Assembly: GCF_937616625.2 (NCBI RefSeq)
Contig: NC_065570.1
Coordinates: forward strand, 19,616,046 to 19,680,045
Direction of reading: 5' to 3'
Length of the DNA stretch: 64,000 nt
From: Mercurialis annua
Taxonomy: Eukaryota; Streptophyta; Magnoliopsida; Malpighiales; Euphorbiaceae
Part shown: in pieces, positions 51,192 to 63,910 of the stretch
How the letters are laid out: every line of letters starts with the position of its first letter
Position numbering within the stretch: position 1 is the stretch's first letter
Notes under the pieces: model-generated
Database searches by the model: none
What the model saw: the letters and a program-made list of their open reading frames with translations, nothing else
Told to the model about the DNA's origin: nothing
Position numbers and translations under genes: made by a program

Positions 51192-51696
51192 ATGCTTTCA
51201 AAATCGTTTAAACAAAACAACTTGTAAAACTTGTAAACTTTGAGTTTTATAAGTTCTCTAAACCTTTGAACTCTGTATCCGGCAAGTTCCTCAACTTCTG
51301 TAACTTTGCATTCCTTCTTCATACTCTTTCTGAAATTTTGATCGATCGAATTCAATAGCATATTAGCGTTATTCAATGCCAACCACATACGTGTTACCAT
51401 CGAGTCATAGTAACATCGATTATATTCTAGTCATTGGGGGCATTGCATCTCCCCGAGATTCCATCTGGAAATGCATGTCGCATAAGCATATCCTATCAAA
51501 AACAAAATATGCATATGCATCTCATATATGCATGTCACAGAAACAAACAAGTATTTCACAAACCAACCTATCGCACTTATCGCAAAACAAGAAATGCAAA
51601 CTACTTGGATCAGACAGAACTCAACTCTATTGCTGCAGTAGTTCCTAGGTCACTTAACTAACAAAACACATATTAGCAGAGGTAACTGGACCAACT

Positions 51697-51708
51697 GCTC
51701 TGATACCA
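51697..51708 (-). promoter_or_regulatory. Primer-binding site, C copy 2
   Basis: TGGTATCAGAGC on the minus strand, next to the complete 5' LTR. A transcript from that LTR would meet this site first. Confidence 0.92.
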
Positions 51709-51712
51709 CAAT

Positions 51713-54271
51713 TGTCACGACCCAAATTATTGACCTGCAACCGGCGCTAGGGAACGGGAGTGGTAGCTCCGGAACCCGTAGCAAGCCTAAAACCACTGTA
51801 AATTTTTCGCGATTAAAACATATTATTATATATAATACATTATCAGAAATATTCTTTAAATAATATAATTCAATTATTAAAATATCGTATTCCTTTTCTG
51901 AAAACATTCGCGAAACAATTCTTAGAAACCAGGGTCTTACCGAGCGATATCTCATATCCAGCACCGCCCTGTTTCTGATCACAAACATCACCAATTCCAC
52001 TCACGGCAATTGGTATCAAATTCAAACGGATAAACGCCATCTTTCTAAACAACTTATTTATAACATTTATATCAGAGTTCACATTTTAAATACCGTTTGA
52101 AATCGAATCATAAATCTTATTTTGACACCTACTAACTACTGCAGCTCTAAGGACTCGTACTTTGTGCAAGTCAGAAGACTTCCAACACAAAGGAGATGGT
52201 CTGTCTCATCCGACTCCGATCACCTGAAATAAAACACTGTGAGGGAGTCAGTATTTTGGGAAATACTGAGTGAGCTTGCAAGTTACTAACGATATTAATA
52301 TAAAAATATAACATCGCATCTCAAGAAAACAATAATATAAAACATATAAACAGGTATTTGATCCGTACGAAACTAATATCCTAGCATGCGACATATTTCT
52401 CGAATAATCATATATCATTCAACCTAATCGTAAATCTCAAGCTGTGAGTCCAACTCACTGGTGGGCCCAGCCCACTAGATACGGGGACTTCCAGACTACA
52501 CCGTAGCCGAGTTCACTCTCGTATCGAATTCATATCATATCATACGTATCCAATTATTTCTCAAATGCAAACATACTAGACTGACTCAGTACTGGTGATC
52601 ACACAGCCTATTAATACCCAATAGGTATCTAGTTTCTCCGGATCGCATACTAGTTCTCGTATATAGAAATTAATAAAACATATAACAACTCAATCAATTA
52701 TATATAATGTGATGCGTGTAAACATTATATATATTTATATAAAATAACTTTAATATATAATACGTGAAAGTAAAGTGCAACTCACTGTGACCGCTATCCA
52801 AGACCGCATTATTATAATCCCGTAAACGTAAGCTCCATGCGTCGTTCTCGTAGCTATTCCAGCTTGTTGGCCTGGTAGCTTGTCGGTACGTCACTCACCT
52901 ATTCACGTTACCGAATTCTTGATTTATAAACGTAAACTTAATACTAAAATCCTAAGTTATAAACTTAGGTTAACACGATCTTATTCTAATTATGTCTTTT
53001 AACTTTGATCGTGTTCTAATACTTAGGCGAGATACTTGTTATATCTCTTACTCATCGATTTCTAATCATAGGTTTCTTATATCTCGAAACACTAATCGAA
53101 TACGTCATGTTCGATATCTAAATTTATCGTTTTCGGGGTCTGTATTTCCTTTTTAATGTCCGACGTACTTAAAGTCGGAAATCTAGGGTGAAACAGGTCG
53201 GAACTGCTCAAACTGTTCGCACACAATTATGTGCCCCCGCAAACTTTTGTGTGCGCCCACACACAATTGTGTTCCCCCGCACACTTTTGTGTCCGGTCTT
53301 TCGCACACACCTAGAAATCCAATTTCGGGCATTCTGTCGTGGTAAAACTCAATTCCGCCATGCTCCTATCTCAATTTAACACAAACTCAACTCCAATATC
53401 ATCAAAACGATAATAGAAACACGATTTCAATCCGTTTAAAACTAAATAACCTTATTTACTGTTTCTCGCAACAAAAACGTCAAGCTTACCTCGATTTGAA
53501 GCTTAACGATGATAGAGAATCGAATTCTGAACAATTCGATATAAAGAACGCTCGATTTGGACGAGAAACGGCGAAACGGCGACGGATCGTAATCGTTCGT
53601 CATTTCCTTCTGTTACCTTCTGCGCATCCTCTCTTTTCCTTATTCTTAAGGAAAGCTTATTATATATCTTGGCTAATTGACAACTTTGATCCTTCATTTC
53701 TTTAACTTAAACCATTTCTCTTTTAAACTTTCTAATTTAACTAAATGGTTAAATTATCCTTTTAACTCGATTACTTTCGTATCATTTATATTCGTATAAA
53801 TAATACTAACTCAAGATTATTATTTTCCGTCAATAATCTTTAAAGTACTATTCTTGAGACTTAGTTAGCTAATTTACACTTTAGCCCATAAACTTCTCAA
53901 AAGTTGCAATTTAGCCCAAAACGTATCCGAGTCCAAATTTTAAAAGGTATCCGATTGACCCGACACTTTTACCACATATACTATAAAACATTTCGCGGAC
54001 CTTGGCGAAATAATTTTCACTTCGGAATTTATATGGCTAAATTACCATTTTAGCCCCTGTACTTTATTTTTTGACTTTCTTAATATTTTTCTTTTTAATT
54101 CCAATTCTGTCTTTAGAATTGAACTATATTATTAAATTCCTCGCATATAATCCTTTCCAAAACCGACCTACTAAAACTTATTTATCGGAAAACTTTCCGA
54201 TTTTGCCACTCTGGCAAATCCAGACTGGACACGTGGTCCAATTAGATAATTTAATATTTAGGGATATTACA
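51713..54271 (-). mobile_element. Full 5' LTR of element C
   Basis: It is 2,559 bp, from TGTCACGACCC to AGGGATATTACA, bordered on the right by the target duplication GTTTC. It contains ACTACTGCAG at 52135-52144, complementary to CTGCAGTAGT at 51633-51642. Confidence 0.92.
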
Positions 54272-54911
54272 GTTTCTTAATTATCTTTCCTTACATTCTT
54301 TACTTTCCTCTTCAGCATATCTTATACGTCGTGTATTATTTGCTTTTAATATCCACAACATCAACTATTATAGAGAGTTGTGGCCTTCTTTGTTTAAATT
54401 TTTCCCGATGTAGTACGTTCTTAATCGTACATGTATCGTCTTATCGTATTGGTACTGACATCCTGGCCGTCTGTAAAGCTGATCCTATGCTGATATCATC
54501 TTTATCGCGTCTCGCATATTCGACATTTCTTGTTTCAGTACTCTGAACGTCGATCACTAATTAAACAATAAGTCGTAGTCCCTTTTACCTAAATTATCGA
54601 CGTAGTACACTCTCGATTACTTACATAATGTACTATTGTACCTTTACTGACATCTTAACTGTCAGTGGATTCGATCCTATGTCTCTATCCTCTTTATCTT
54701 TCTTTATTTTTATATGTCTGCGACTAAATAGAGTTCTATTCCTCTAATCTCCTTGTCAATTCTCCACATGACTTCTCTCTTTTTCTTTTCCTCGATCACT
54801 CTTATCGAGTCCCTTGCGTCATACGCAGGTTGTTCGTACTTTCCTTAACTCTAATTACCTTATCATACACGTCATGTATCTTTGGCATCCTCTCGAACTA
54901 TATGCAGAAAG

Positions 54912-54934
54912 CCAGTGGAATACAATTCCACTGG
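54912..54934. repeat. Hairpin CCAGTGGAAT/ATTCCACTGG
   Basis: Perfect 10-bp arms separated by ACA. It is in the B interior; I found no counterpart in the C interior. Confidence 0.8.
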
Positions 54935-56541
54935 TAGCATTCCTCGTGAAAAGGGCACCTTTACTTCCCAACCTGATTCAAGGCCTTTTATGTCTGACCA
55001 TTGGTTATCTCTGCATCCTTCCTCAGATTGCAATACTTTCGTACACTGAACCAGAAATGCTCACTCTGGTACTCCTCGACATCAGACTCGTCCGATAACT
55101 CTTCTTTCCTGACGTCCTCTTCCTGAGAATCTTCTTCTAGGAATATATTAAACAAGTTTGATCGTGTTTAATACATTTTAATCCTTTTAAGGATCATAAT
55201 CAATCTCCTATATCGATCACATTATACACTTTACTCTTTATTTGATTTAACTTGAAGTTTAAGGTTTAGCACTTTACAAGCATTCATTGCTTTTGTATCT
55301 TTCACAGTCTACTATTCTATCTCATAATCGATACCTTGAGGTGGGAGTTTCAACTCTTAATCCACCGATTGCAGTTCTTGTTATTTAACTCTCGATCTTT
55401 CTTACTGTATACTTCCATTATTCCTTTTCGTCATATCCTCTGATCTAAGTATCTTGATCTTTCCCAATTATCTTTAACCGGAACTAATGGTAGAAAGAAT
55501 TCCCCAAGTCGAGTCACAAACTTAATTCATACTATCTAATCTATCACTGCTCTACTTGCTTGTCAAACTAATCATGGGTTTAAACCTTTCATCACATCTT
55601 AATCAACGATACTATTTGTCCTTCATTCGCTCGTTGTATATGAACATCTTACTTTACTTCTCTTAGAGGATCTAGCATATCGCTTGATCCGTCAAACTCC
55701 TTTAGTTTTAACTTACATATATCACTATTAAACCTCTATTGGTATTCCTTTGACCTTCATCTCGTTTCTGACCTTTACCGGTCAACTGGACTAGGTTGCA
55801 TTCGCTTTTGTTACCTCGATCTTCTTCTCGTGTCTCGTATACTTGCTGTGCAACAACACACGTTCGTGCAGTTCTTTGTTCATAGTATAGCGATTATATA
55901 AAGGAATATTGATAAATTCCTTAAAATATAACACTTACTCTAATAATCAAAACTAATCACTATCCACGTACGTTGGGCTTTAAGAACATCTCCTTTCTTC
56001 TGACCTTCTACGATTACGCCTCTTATTGCTAGTCTTCTGAGTGTTCTGACTCATTGTAGACTTAGCAAATTATCAAAACATATACTCGCGTTGTATATGT
56101 TGTACGCATATTACTATTGTAGCTATAAGCATCTATGTTGACCGGATTCAAGAAAATCAGTGTCCCCTAGATTTTCTTGATTACGTATCATAACTTAAGA
56201 CTTGCGAGCATTCCGCTCACATGAACTTAATCAAACATCAAGAATATTAAAATATAACATACATATCATACGTTATTAATCGGATATGTTTTACTATCCG
56301 AACACATCTACTATTCTAGTCGTATACTAGCCTGCTAAGTTCGTTAGCTAAAGATACAAATCTTATATTCTCACAATTATACCTATTCATTCACCTTTTA
56401 GCCTTAATCACAGCTTGCTCGCGAGCACTTTACTTCCGTCACAGAGTTTTGGTCTAGGTATACTCACATTAAAAACAAAACTCTTTGAAAACTCTTTCAA
56501 ATAAAACGACTCATTTGAAAATTTCATTTAAATCTTAGCAA

Positions 56542-56720
56542 AATTGTGCACTAGGGTGATGACGTCTCTCATCCCCAAAGAGTTGCCACATCTCACCTCT
56601 TCGCCTGAACATAATGCATATGATGCATGTCCTATTAATGCATGTATTAATGGATGTAGTGATGCATTTCTATCAATGTCGTGGCAATTATCAATGACTA
56701 TTACGGGTCTAGGCACAATT
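56542..56720 (-). other. Conserved leader domain, B copy
   Basis: The arms AATTGTGC (56542-56549) and GCACAATT (56713-56720) flank the GATGACGTCTCTCATCCCCA block and GATGCATG/ATGCATG palindromes. It is slightly shorter (179 bp) than the other copies. Confidence 0.7.
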
Positions 56721-57224
56721 ATGCTTTTAGAATCGTTAAACAAATAACTTTAACAAGTATAAACTTTATGTTTTGTAAGTTCTCTAGACCTTAAAATTCT
56801 GTCTCCGGCAAGTTTCTCCCATTTCTATAACTCTGCATTATTTCTTCTCACTCTTTCTAACATTTTGATCGATCGAATTCAACAGCATCTCTCACGTTAT
56901 CTGATGCTAAACACACATATATATGACATCAAATTCAAATCATATCAATTATATTCTATTCATAGGAGGCAATACCTCTCCTAGAAGCTTCGTCTCAAAA
57001 AGCATATCATGTATGCCTGTCTCATCAAAACAACATATATGTATATACCTCGTATATACGTGTAACAAGAAACAAATAAGCATTTCACAAATCAATCTGT
57101 CATACCGATCACAAAGCAAATCACATTAACAACTTGGATCAGACAAATCTCAACTCTAAAACTGCAGTAGTTCCTAGGTTACTTAACTGACAAACGCATC
57201 TTAGCAGAGGTAACTGGACCAACT

Positions 57225-57236
57225 GCTCTGATACCA
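57225..57236 (-). promoter_or_regulatory. Primer-binding site of element B (tRNA-iMet)
   Basis: The minus strand reads TGGTATCAGAGC, 4 bases from the 5' LTR end at 57241. It is identical to the sites of A, C and D. Confidence 0.93.
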
Positions 57237-57240
57237 CAAT

Positions 57241-59787
57241 TGTCACGACCCAAATTGTTGAGCCGAGACCGGCGCTAGGGAATGGGAGTGGTAGCTCCGA
57301 AACCCGTGGCAAGCCTAAAACCACTAATAATTTTTCGCATCTAAAAGTATAATATATTATATAAAACATTTCCAGGAAAACTCTTTCGGATAACGCATTT
57401 ATAAATATTAAAATATCACACTAGGGTTTACAGTATAAAATACTGTTTGAAGTTAAAATGTTTATCTAATACTGACACCTACTGACTACTGCAGCTTTAG
57501 GAACTCATACTTGTGCAAGTCCAATGACTTCTGGCACAGTGGAGATGATTTGTCTGATCCGACTCCGGCTACCTGAAAACATCAGAGTGAGGGGTCGGTA
57601 TTTGGGAAAATACTGAGTGAGTATGCAACTTATTATCGGTATTATGAAAATACACATCGCATCCTCAAACATGTATATATACATATATTTATTTCAATAT
57701 AATATGAAAATAACATAATATTCACAAATAGCAGATCCGACCGAAACCCTAACCTTAAACTCTGAATTTATCTTATTCTGAATATACAAATCAAATTGAT
57801 CCAAATGGTCCAACCCGGGAGTGTTCACACTCAACCACGTCAGCCGCGACCAATCTCTTAATCTCAAAGTGTGAGTCCAACTCACGAGTGGGTCCAACCC
57901 ACTAGATACGGGGCTCAGGTTACACCATAACCGAGTTCTCACTCGTATCGCATTCATATCGTATGCGCATTTCGTAATCTCGTAGACAATCTAGACACGC
58001 TAGACTGACTCAAATACTGGTGATCACACAGCCTATTGACACCCAATAGGTAGTTGGTTTCTTCGAATCGCACACTAGATTCTCATATTCAAAACAATGA
58101 ATATAACAGCATTCATATAATCAAATTCATCGAACATAACATCTTAGACGAGCAAATCGTATAAATGCGATGTATTGATAATAATATTCATAGTATATGA
58201 AAATAACTTTAATAATAATAATACGCGAAAGTAAATCGCCACTCACAGTGAACGCTTTCCGAATAATAATAATAATATTATAGTCCCGCAAGCGTAAGCT
58301 CCATACGTCGTTCTGTCTCTTAGCTATTCCGGCTCATCGATCTACTATTTCATCGATACGCCCGTTACTTATTCGAGTTACCTGTACATTTAATCCATAA
58401 ACGTAGGCTTAATATCAAAATCCTAAGTTATAACCTTAGGTTAATATAATCGTATTTCAAATACGATTCTTGACTTTCATTGTATTTTAATACCTAATCA
58501 AGATATTCGATATATCTCTTATTCATCGATTCTTAAACTCGGGTTCCTTATATCCCAAAACCATATTCGAACTTGTTCTGTTCGATATCCAAATTTCTTA
58601 TTTCGGGGTCCGTGATTCACTTTTAATGTCCGACGTACTTAAAGTCGGAAATCTAAGTCGAAACGGGTCAAAATATTCAAACAGATGCGATAACTGGTTG
58701 TGCGAGCGCACGAAAGGTACCGTGCGTTCGCACGGTCTGGTGTGCGTCCGCACACCAGCAGGTGTGCGTTCGCACTCTTAGGTGTGCGTTCGCACACCCG
58801 CGGCAGCTCCCGGAAAATCCATTTTCCGGGCGCTTCGCCGTTCGCCGTCACTCCCGACATGCTCCTACTCCGTTTTAACATATATCCAATTCAATTCTCG
58901 CTAAAAACGTATATAGAAACGTGATTACAATTCGTTTAATTCGTTAAAACGAAATAACCGTTATTTACCAATTCTCACGATAAAAACGTCGAGCTTACCT
59001 CGATTTGAAGCTTATAAACGATAGAGAATCGAATTCTGAACAAATCGACATATAAAACGCTCGATTTGGACGAGAAACGGCGGCGGATCGTAATCGTTCG
59101 TAGAAAACCCTTCGTCTGTTCTTTCTCATTCTGATACATTCCTTTCCTTACTCTTAAGGAATGTATAAATATATTGGTTAATTGACTCCTTTGATCCTTC
59201 ATTTCTTTAACTTAAACCATTTCTCTTTTAAACTTTATAATTTAACCAAACGGTTAAATTATTCTTTTAACTCGATTACTTACGTATTATTTATATTTGT
59301 ATAAATAATACTAACTCAATATTATTATTTTCCGTCAAAATCTTTTGATTACTAATCTCGAGGTTTAATTGGCTAATTTGCACTTTAGCCCTTGAACCTT
59401 TCAAAAATTACATTTTAGCCCAAGACGCATCCGCGTCCAAATTTTAAAAGGTCTCCGATTGACCCGAAACTTTTACCACATATATTATAAAACATTTCGC
59501 GGACTTTGGCGAAATAATTTTCATTTCAAGATTTATATGGTTAAATTACCACTTTAGTCCCTGAACTCTAGTTTGGGACTTTTCTTGACCTTTTTTTCTT
59601 TTATTTCAAATTCCAACTTTAGAATTGGAATATGATATTAAATTTCGTAGAATTACTTTCCCAAAACCGACCTACTAAAAGCTTATTTACCTTAATTTCT
59701 TAGAAATTATTTCTGATATCGCCACCCTGGCGAATCAGAACTGGACACATGACCCAATTAAATACTTAAATATTTTTGGGTATTACA
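57241..59787 (-). mobile_element. 5' LTR of element B
   Basis: It is 2,547 bp and uninterrupted. The site matching the A insertion (AGTTA at 58376-58380) is empty here. It holds ACTACTGCAGCTTTAG (57485-57500), complementary to the leader near 57156-57171, the GC-rich palindromes near 58701-58801, and a possible TATA stretch near 59163-59175. Confidence 0.93.
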
Positions 59788-61235
59788 CAAAACAAAAACA
59801 ATCAACTTAGTCCAATAAACAAGCGAGTTAAACGGCGCAAATTATTTTCACAAGAAACAAATCTGTAAAACGATAATCACGTAAACGTACCATTGAACAC
59901 GATTAACTCAAACATACTTAAAAACAAATCGGGATATGTCACAACATATCCTAGAAACCTCATTACAAAGTCACCATGCAATTATCTTGTCCTTTAATAG
60001 TACGCTTCAAAATTTGTTTTGAAATTTAAAGTCAAATACGAAAACTTCCAAATTCTGTTGAGCCCCACGGTTAAAACAACATCACAATTTGTAAAAAAAA
60101 TCTCTTCTTATTAATCAGTTGCTTTAAAACGGATACCCAAGTATCTCAAATCATAAAAACATCGAGCTAGCTGAGTCATTACAACTACCAAGCTATACTC
60201 CTAAATTTGGGTGACCCAAGTCGAACCCAAACAATCGTTTATAAAACGTATTCAAATATTTGTAAAATCGAAAAAAATATTTTTAATAAAATTTCCATCC
60301 TTTCAAAATTGAGAGCTCAACTTAACCCAACTGCTAAACGGCAATCTAAAATCTTAAATGAGAAATCTTTAATCTCAAACATCTATTCCGTAAATCCCAA
60401 AAATTTTAAAATGTTGACATACTACAACATGATAAAATAACTCCAACGCTAAATTATTAAAACAATGACTTATCTCATAAAACATCATTTGAAACCATCG
60501 CTTGTTAACACCAGACCAAACGTAATATTTCAAAATATTAACTGGCAACTCAACCAAAAATAAATCTTTTTAAGAATTTAGAATTAAACTTCTCTTATGA
60601 TTCTATGTCGAAACACAAATCGGATAAAACAATATTCGCAATGAAAATCTTTAAATCAACATGTGGTCAAACAATGCATGACCATCAAACACGTTTTAAG
60701 GTTACCCAAATTCTTTTTAATAGAAAAACAAGACTAACGCCCAACATACAATCACATTTAAAATCAACAATCGAGGCCATAGTCAAGATGTACTTTATTA
60801 TTAGGCAAAAGCAACTCAACGCATCACGTAAAACAACTGTAACATGACCATATATTCTAAATCATTTTAGACATAAACGACAAGTTTTATCAAACAACAT
60901 CATATCCAAGTATGAGTTTTAGAAAAATTTACCAGCCTATGATTTCCCGAGAAATCGAAAGCAATTATAATCACCCAAGTGAAATAATCTCAACATGATA
61001 AAACACAGTAATTAACATCCAAGTGAAATAAATTGTTAATGAAAGCATCAATACCAAATAAGTACTGACAGACATCACCAATAGGATGTAGGCTGAAGTT
61101 TTGAAAACAAATGATGACGTTTTAAAAGACAAGACACGAATCCTAATTCTGCAGTAGTTCCTAAGACCCGACATCAACTTATCATGCCAAAAACACATAA
61201 CAATAACATGCATAAGGCCTTGGTTTGAAACCAAA
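59788..61235 (-). mobile_element. Interior of element D, right part (non-coding)
   Basis: It begins with the CAAAA duplication of the B insertion and ends at a primer site. The last 150 bp resemble the leader of A (AATGATGACGTTT and CAGTAGTTCCTAAGAC). No protein is recognised. CCCAAGT-like motifs recur where A has CCAAAGT-like ones. Confidence 0.7.
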
Positions 61236-61247
61236 GCTCTGATACCA
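61236..61247 (-). promoter_or_regulatory. Primer-binding site of element D
   Basis: The minus strand reads TGGTATCAGAGC, with the same 4-base spacing to the LTR as in A. Confidence 0.9.
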
Positions 61248-61851
61248 ACTTTTTCACGACCCATTTTCATGAATCGCGACCGGCGCTAGGGTATGGGTAT
61301 GGTTGTACCAAAACCCGTGGCTAGCCTTGCGGAAAAACAACAATTAGATAAACCTGCAAGAAAACCAATGCTCACGGGCAACCGAGACTTCAGCCTATTT
61401 CTAGCAGTTTATAAAATACAACATTTATATAAGAAATGCTCGATCAATACCAAATCTCCAACATAACATAAATATTTAATAACCCAAGTTATTATATTAA
61501 AGCCAAAACAATTAAATCAGTAGAATAATTCTGATAACAAGTATTAGACAAATACGACTTCTAATTACTACTGCGCTCTAAGAATAAAATCAGTTTGATA
61601 GTTCTACTAAAATAAATGGAACTTCCGAGGAAAAGTAAATGCGGAGATCACCAGACTCTCTCAGATCATAACCCTGGGAAAAATTGGGAAAACAACGGGG
61701 TCAGATATACTGAGATGAGTTTATACCACTACCTACATTTATTAAGTGGAAAACCATTAAAACTGTTTAAAACATTTAATAACGATATTACGAATAATAG
61801 TTGGAACCCTGATCCACAATTCTAAATAATAAACATAAACCAATAGGCCTG

Positions 61852-62030
61852 GTCCCGAGAGCTGTGCTACACCGAGTTACCACCGACCATACTTTATTAT
61901 ATCCAGAGTCCCGAGAGTTATGCTACACCGAGTTACTCTATTTGGTCCCGAGAGCTACGCTCACACCGAGTTACCACATTTCCATAAATACCTTACCCAG
62001 ATCATTACCGGTGCGCACGTAGTCCCGAGA
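61852..62030. repeat. GTCCCGAGA imperfect repeats in the D LTR
   Basis: GTCCCGAGA occurs at 61852, 61908, 61945 and 62022, the first three followed by GCT-CACCGAGTTAC-type sequence. The position corresponds to the TCCCAAAGTA block of A. Confidence 0.75.
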
Positions 62031-62673
62031 ACTGTTTTATATTATGTTCCAACTAAGAGCCATAATATAAAACAGTTCGCAATATACGTACCATATATAT
62101 ATTTAATATTAAAATAACAATTTACTTAATAAAGCGATAAATAGTAAGTACAAACTCACTGCTTGCTAATCCACGTGATAACCGGCAAGCAACTAATCCT
62201 GGTTCCCCTCTGAAGCACGAACAATAGACGGGTCTAGACAAATAAAATAATTATTAAAAACAGACCCTAACTCTAGAGAGTACTAGACACCACATAGGAC
62301 TAGCACAAATAACACGTCGGAATAAAACAAGTCAGAACACACAAAAATACCCAATAGGTAATAAAGCCCAATTAATAAAAGTTTATTGAGTTCTCGCTTG
62401 AAATCCGATTTACAAATATTATTTAACAATCTTTAAATAATAATCAATTTCCAAATAGCGGGTTAGTCGAGTTACCAGTAACTGCCAAGCTAACCTCACT
62501 TGTCGGGTGACCCAAGTCTAACCCGACTCAAAACGTTTATCAAATATAAACCCGAGTTTATATTTATAAAATAATTCGATAAAATAATAACCCATTTTAA
62601 AAGCAGAACTCAATAACTTCAATTTCAAGTAACCCAAGTTACAACTAAAACTTAACCATTTTAAGTTATAAAG

Positions 62674-62755
62674 TTTAGGGACTAAACTGTACTTTAGCCA
62701 ATTAGGGACTAAATTGTACTTTAGCCAATTAGGGACTAAAGTGAACTTTAGCCAT
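62674..62755. repeat. TTAGGGACTAAA tandem repeat in the D LTR
   Basis: Three units of about 29 bp, each TTAGGGACTAAA followed by a (G)(T/A)ACTTTAGCC stretch, plus a related separate unit near 62850. Similar ACTTTAGCCC sequence occurs once or twice in the B and C LTRs. Confidence 0.85.
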
Positions 62756-63821
62756 TTTGATTTTCAAAATCGAATTGATCACTTTTGTTTATAATAAAAA
62801 CTAAGTATAAAGTTACTAACCGAAAACTTAATTTAAATTTTTTAAAACGTTTAGGGACTAAATTGTAATTTAGCCAATTTATACCAAATCGAACTTCGAA
62901 GTTAAATATAATTACCCGAGTGATTATATTAACTATCGTTTTAAATATTTAATTTATAAATCAAAATAAAATCCAAGTTATTAGTTAAAGTTTAACGTTA
63001 ATGATTTATTTGTTTTAAACAGAACAATTTGATAACCATAATGGCTAATTAGCCATCTTTCTCATTTAAACTCAAAATCCCTCCACTACATTATCTTCTT
63101 CATGAAACAAGTTACAGAACAAAGAGGCACGATTCACTAATCTATTAAACAATAATCTTTATAACTCTTTAGTGATTTAATCCAATAATTACTTGATTTC
63201 AACATGTCACAATCATGAATTCAAAATAGACACGGAACGATCCAATCCACTGTGTTTATTCGTTTTAAAAAAAACGATGAACAATAATCCGGAAACAAAG
63301 GGATGATTTTAAACTGAGCTTAATCAACTAACATCTAACATAACAAGTGATTTATAATCTCAAATGCAGCAAAATCATAGCCAAGCCAAGTACATGAATT
63401 CGGCAGTAAAGAATTCTTCAAAAAAACAGATTATGAAAGTTTAAAATGGAAACCGTACGGCGATTGAGACGAGATCGATAGCGTACCGTTCAACGAAAGA
63501 AGACAGGGGAACGTAGAGAATTGAGTCTACAATCTCTGGGATCAAACGATTCTGATTTTGATCAAGAAACGAAGGAGAACGATCAAAATTACGTAATGCC
63601 GTTCAAACGTTAAAACTGAAATTCAATGAATTAAAGAAGCTTACCGGATCAGCAACTTTGAGGGATGATTTCAGCAACGTTTCTTAGTGAAAATGAATGG
63701 TAATGGTGGCTAGGGTTTGTTTGTAGTGTGGAGAATGAATTAGGGTTAAATTAAAACGTAAATATAGGAAGGAATGGGAGGTGCAAAGGTCTAAAATGCC
63801 CTTCTCGCAAGGGTTCTACTT

Positions 63822-63899
63822 GTCTCGGACGAGACCAGCAAAACAAGAAGAATTCTCGAACGAGACTTACCAAAATTGAGTCAGGTCTCATTCGAGACC
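63822..63899 (-). promoter_or_regulatory. TCTCG-NN-CGAGA palindromes upstream of a TATA-like box
   Basis: GTCTCGGACGAGAC (63822-63835), TTCTCGAACGAGAC (63853-63866) and GGTCTCATTCGAGACC (63884-63899) are near-perfect dyads. A minus-strand TATATTTA at about 63757-63764 lies just downstream, the same relative position as the GC repeats of A. Confidence 0.6.
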
Positions 63900-63910
63900 T
63901 GATTCAAAGG

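Larger units (their letters stand above)
49951..53425 (-). repeat. 3,475-bp tandem duplication in element C, copy 2
   Basis: This is the second copy of 46476-49950. Its left edge joins LTR sequence (ACACGATTTCAATC) directly to interior sequence (ACATACTAAACACG). Its right end runs on into the rest of the LTR. Confidence 0.95.
41355..54271 (-). mobile_element. Element C: non-autonomous LTR retrotransposon with internal tandem duplication
   Basis: LTR ends TGTCACGACCC at 41355 and GGATATTACA at 54271 are flanked by GTTTC (41350-41354 and 54272-54276). The 3' LTR is 41355-43956, the interior starts at 43957 and the outermost full 5' LTR is 51713-54271. Between them a 3,475-bp segment is duplicated, giving an extra partial 5' LTR (48238-49950) and a second primer site. 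No Gag or Pol is recognisable in the 4.3-kb interior. It belongs to the same family as B. Confidence 0.92.
54277..57224 (-). mobile_element. Interior of element B, right part (non-coding)
   Basis: The B interior continues after the C insertion. A stretch around 54980-55145 has two overlapping minus-strand frames of about 50-60 codons, one rich in Glu and Asp. They match nothing I recognise and are closed by stops. A 10-bp-arm hairpin lies at 54912-54934. The leader domain is at 56542-56720. Confidence 0.8.
27368..59787 (-). mobile_element. Element B: nested non-autonomous LTR retrotransposon (LARD-like)
   Basis: LTR ends TGTCACGACCC at 27368 and GGGTATTACA at 59787 are flanked by the 5-bp duplication CAAAA (27363-27367 and 59788-59792). 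The 32-kb span contains two later insertions, A in its 3' LTR and C in its interior. Removing those leaves LTRs of about 2,596 and 2,547 bp and an interior of about 4.2 kb. It has a tRNA-iMet primer site (57225-57236) and a polypurine tract (40157-40169), but no recognisable Gag or Pol. Its two LTRs differ by a few percent over the stretch I compared, so it is older than A, as nesting requires. Confidence 0.9.

Noticed and set aside
47608..51400. Pair of 105-codon minus-strand frames in element C
   Set aside because: They overlap the conserved leader domain, show no domain, and are duplicated only because of the 3,475-bp tandem duplication.
49740..53426. Assembly error behind the 3,475-bp duplication
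   Set aside because: The two copies differ at several sites and the junction shows true microhomology, so a real duplication is more likely. Not excluded without reads.
54980..55145. Acidic Glu/Asp-rich minus-strand frame in the B interior as a gag remnant or captured gene
   Set aside because: It is only about 50 codons, closed by a stop, with a second overlapping frame equally open, and it has no match to a family I know.
36290..61247. tRNA genes at the TGGTATCAGAGC sites
   Set aside because: Only the 12-base complement of the tRNA 3' end is present beside each LTR; these are primer-binding sites.
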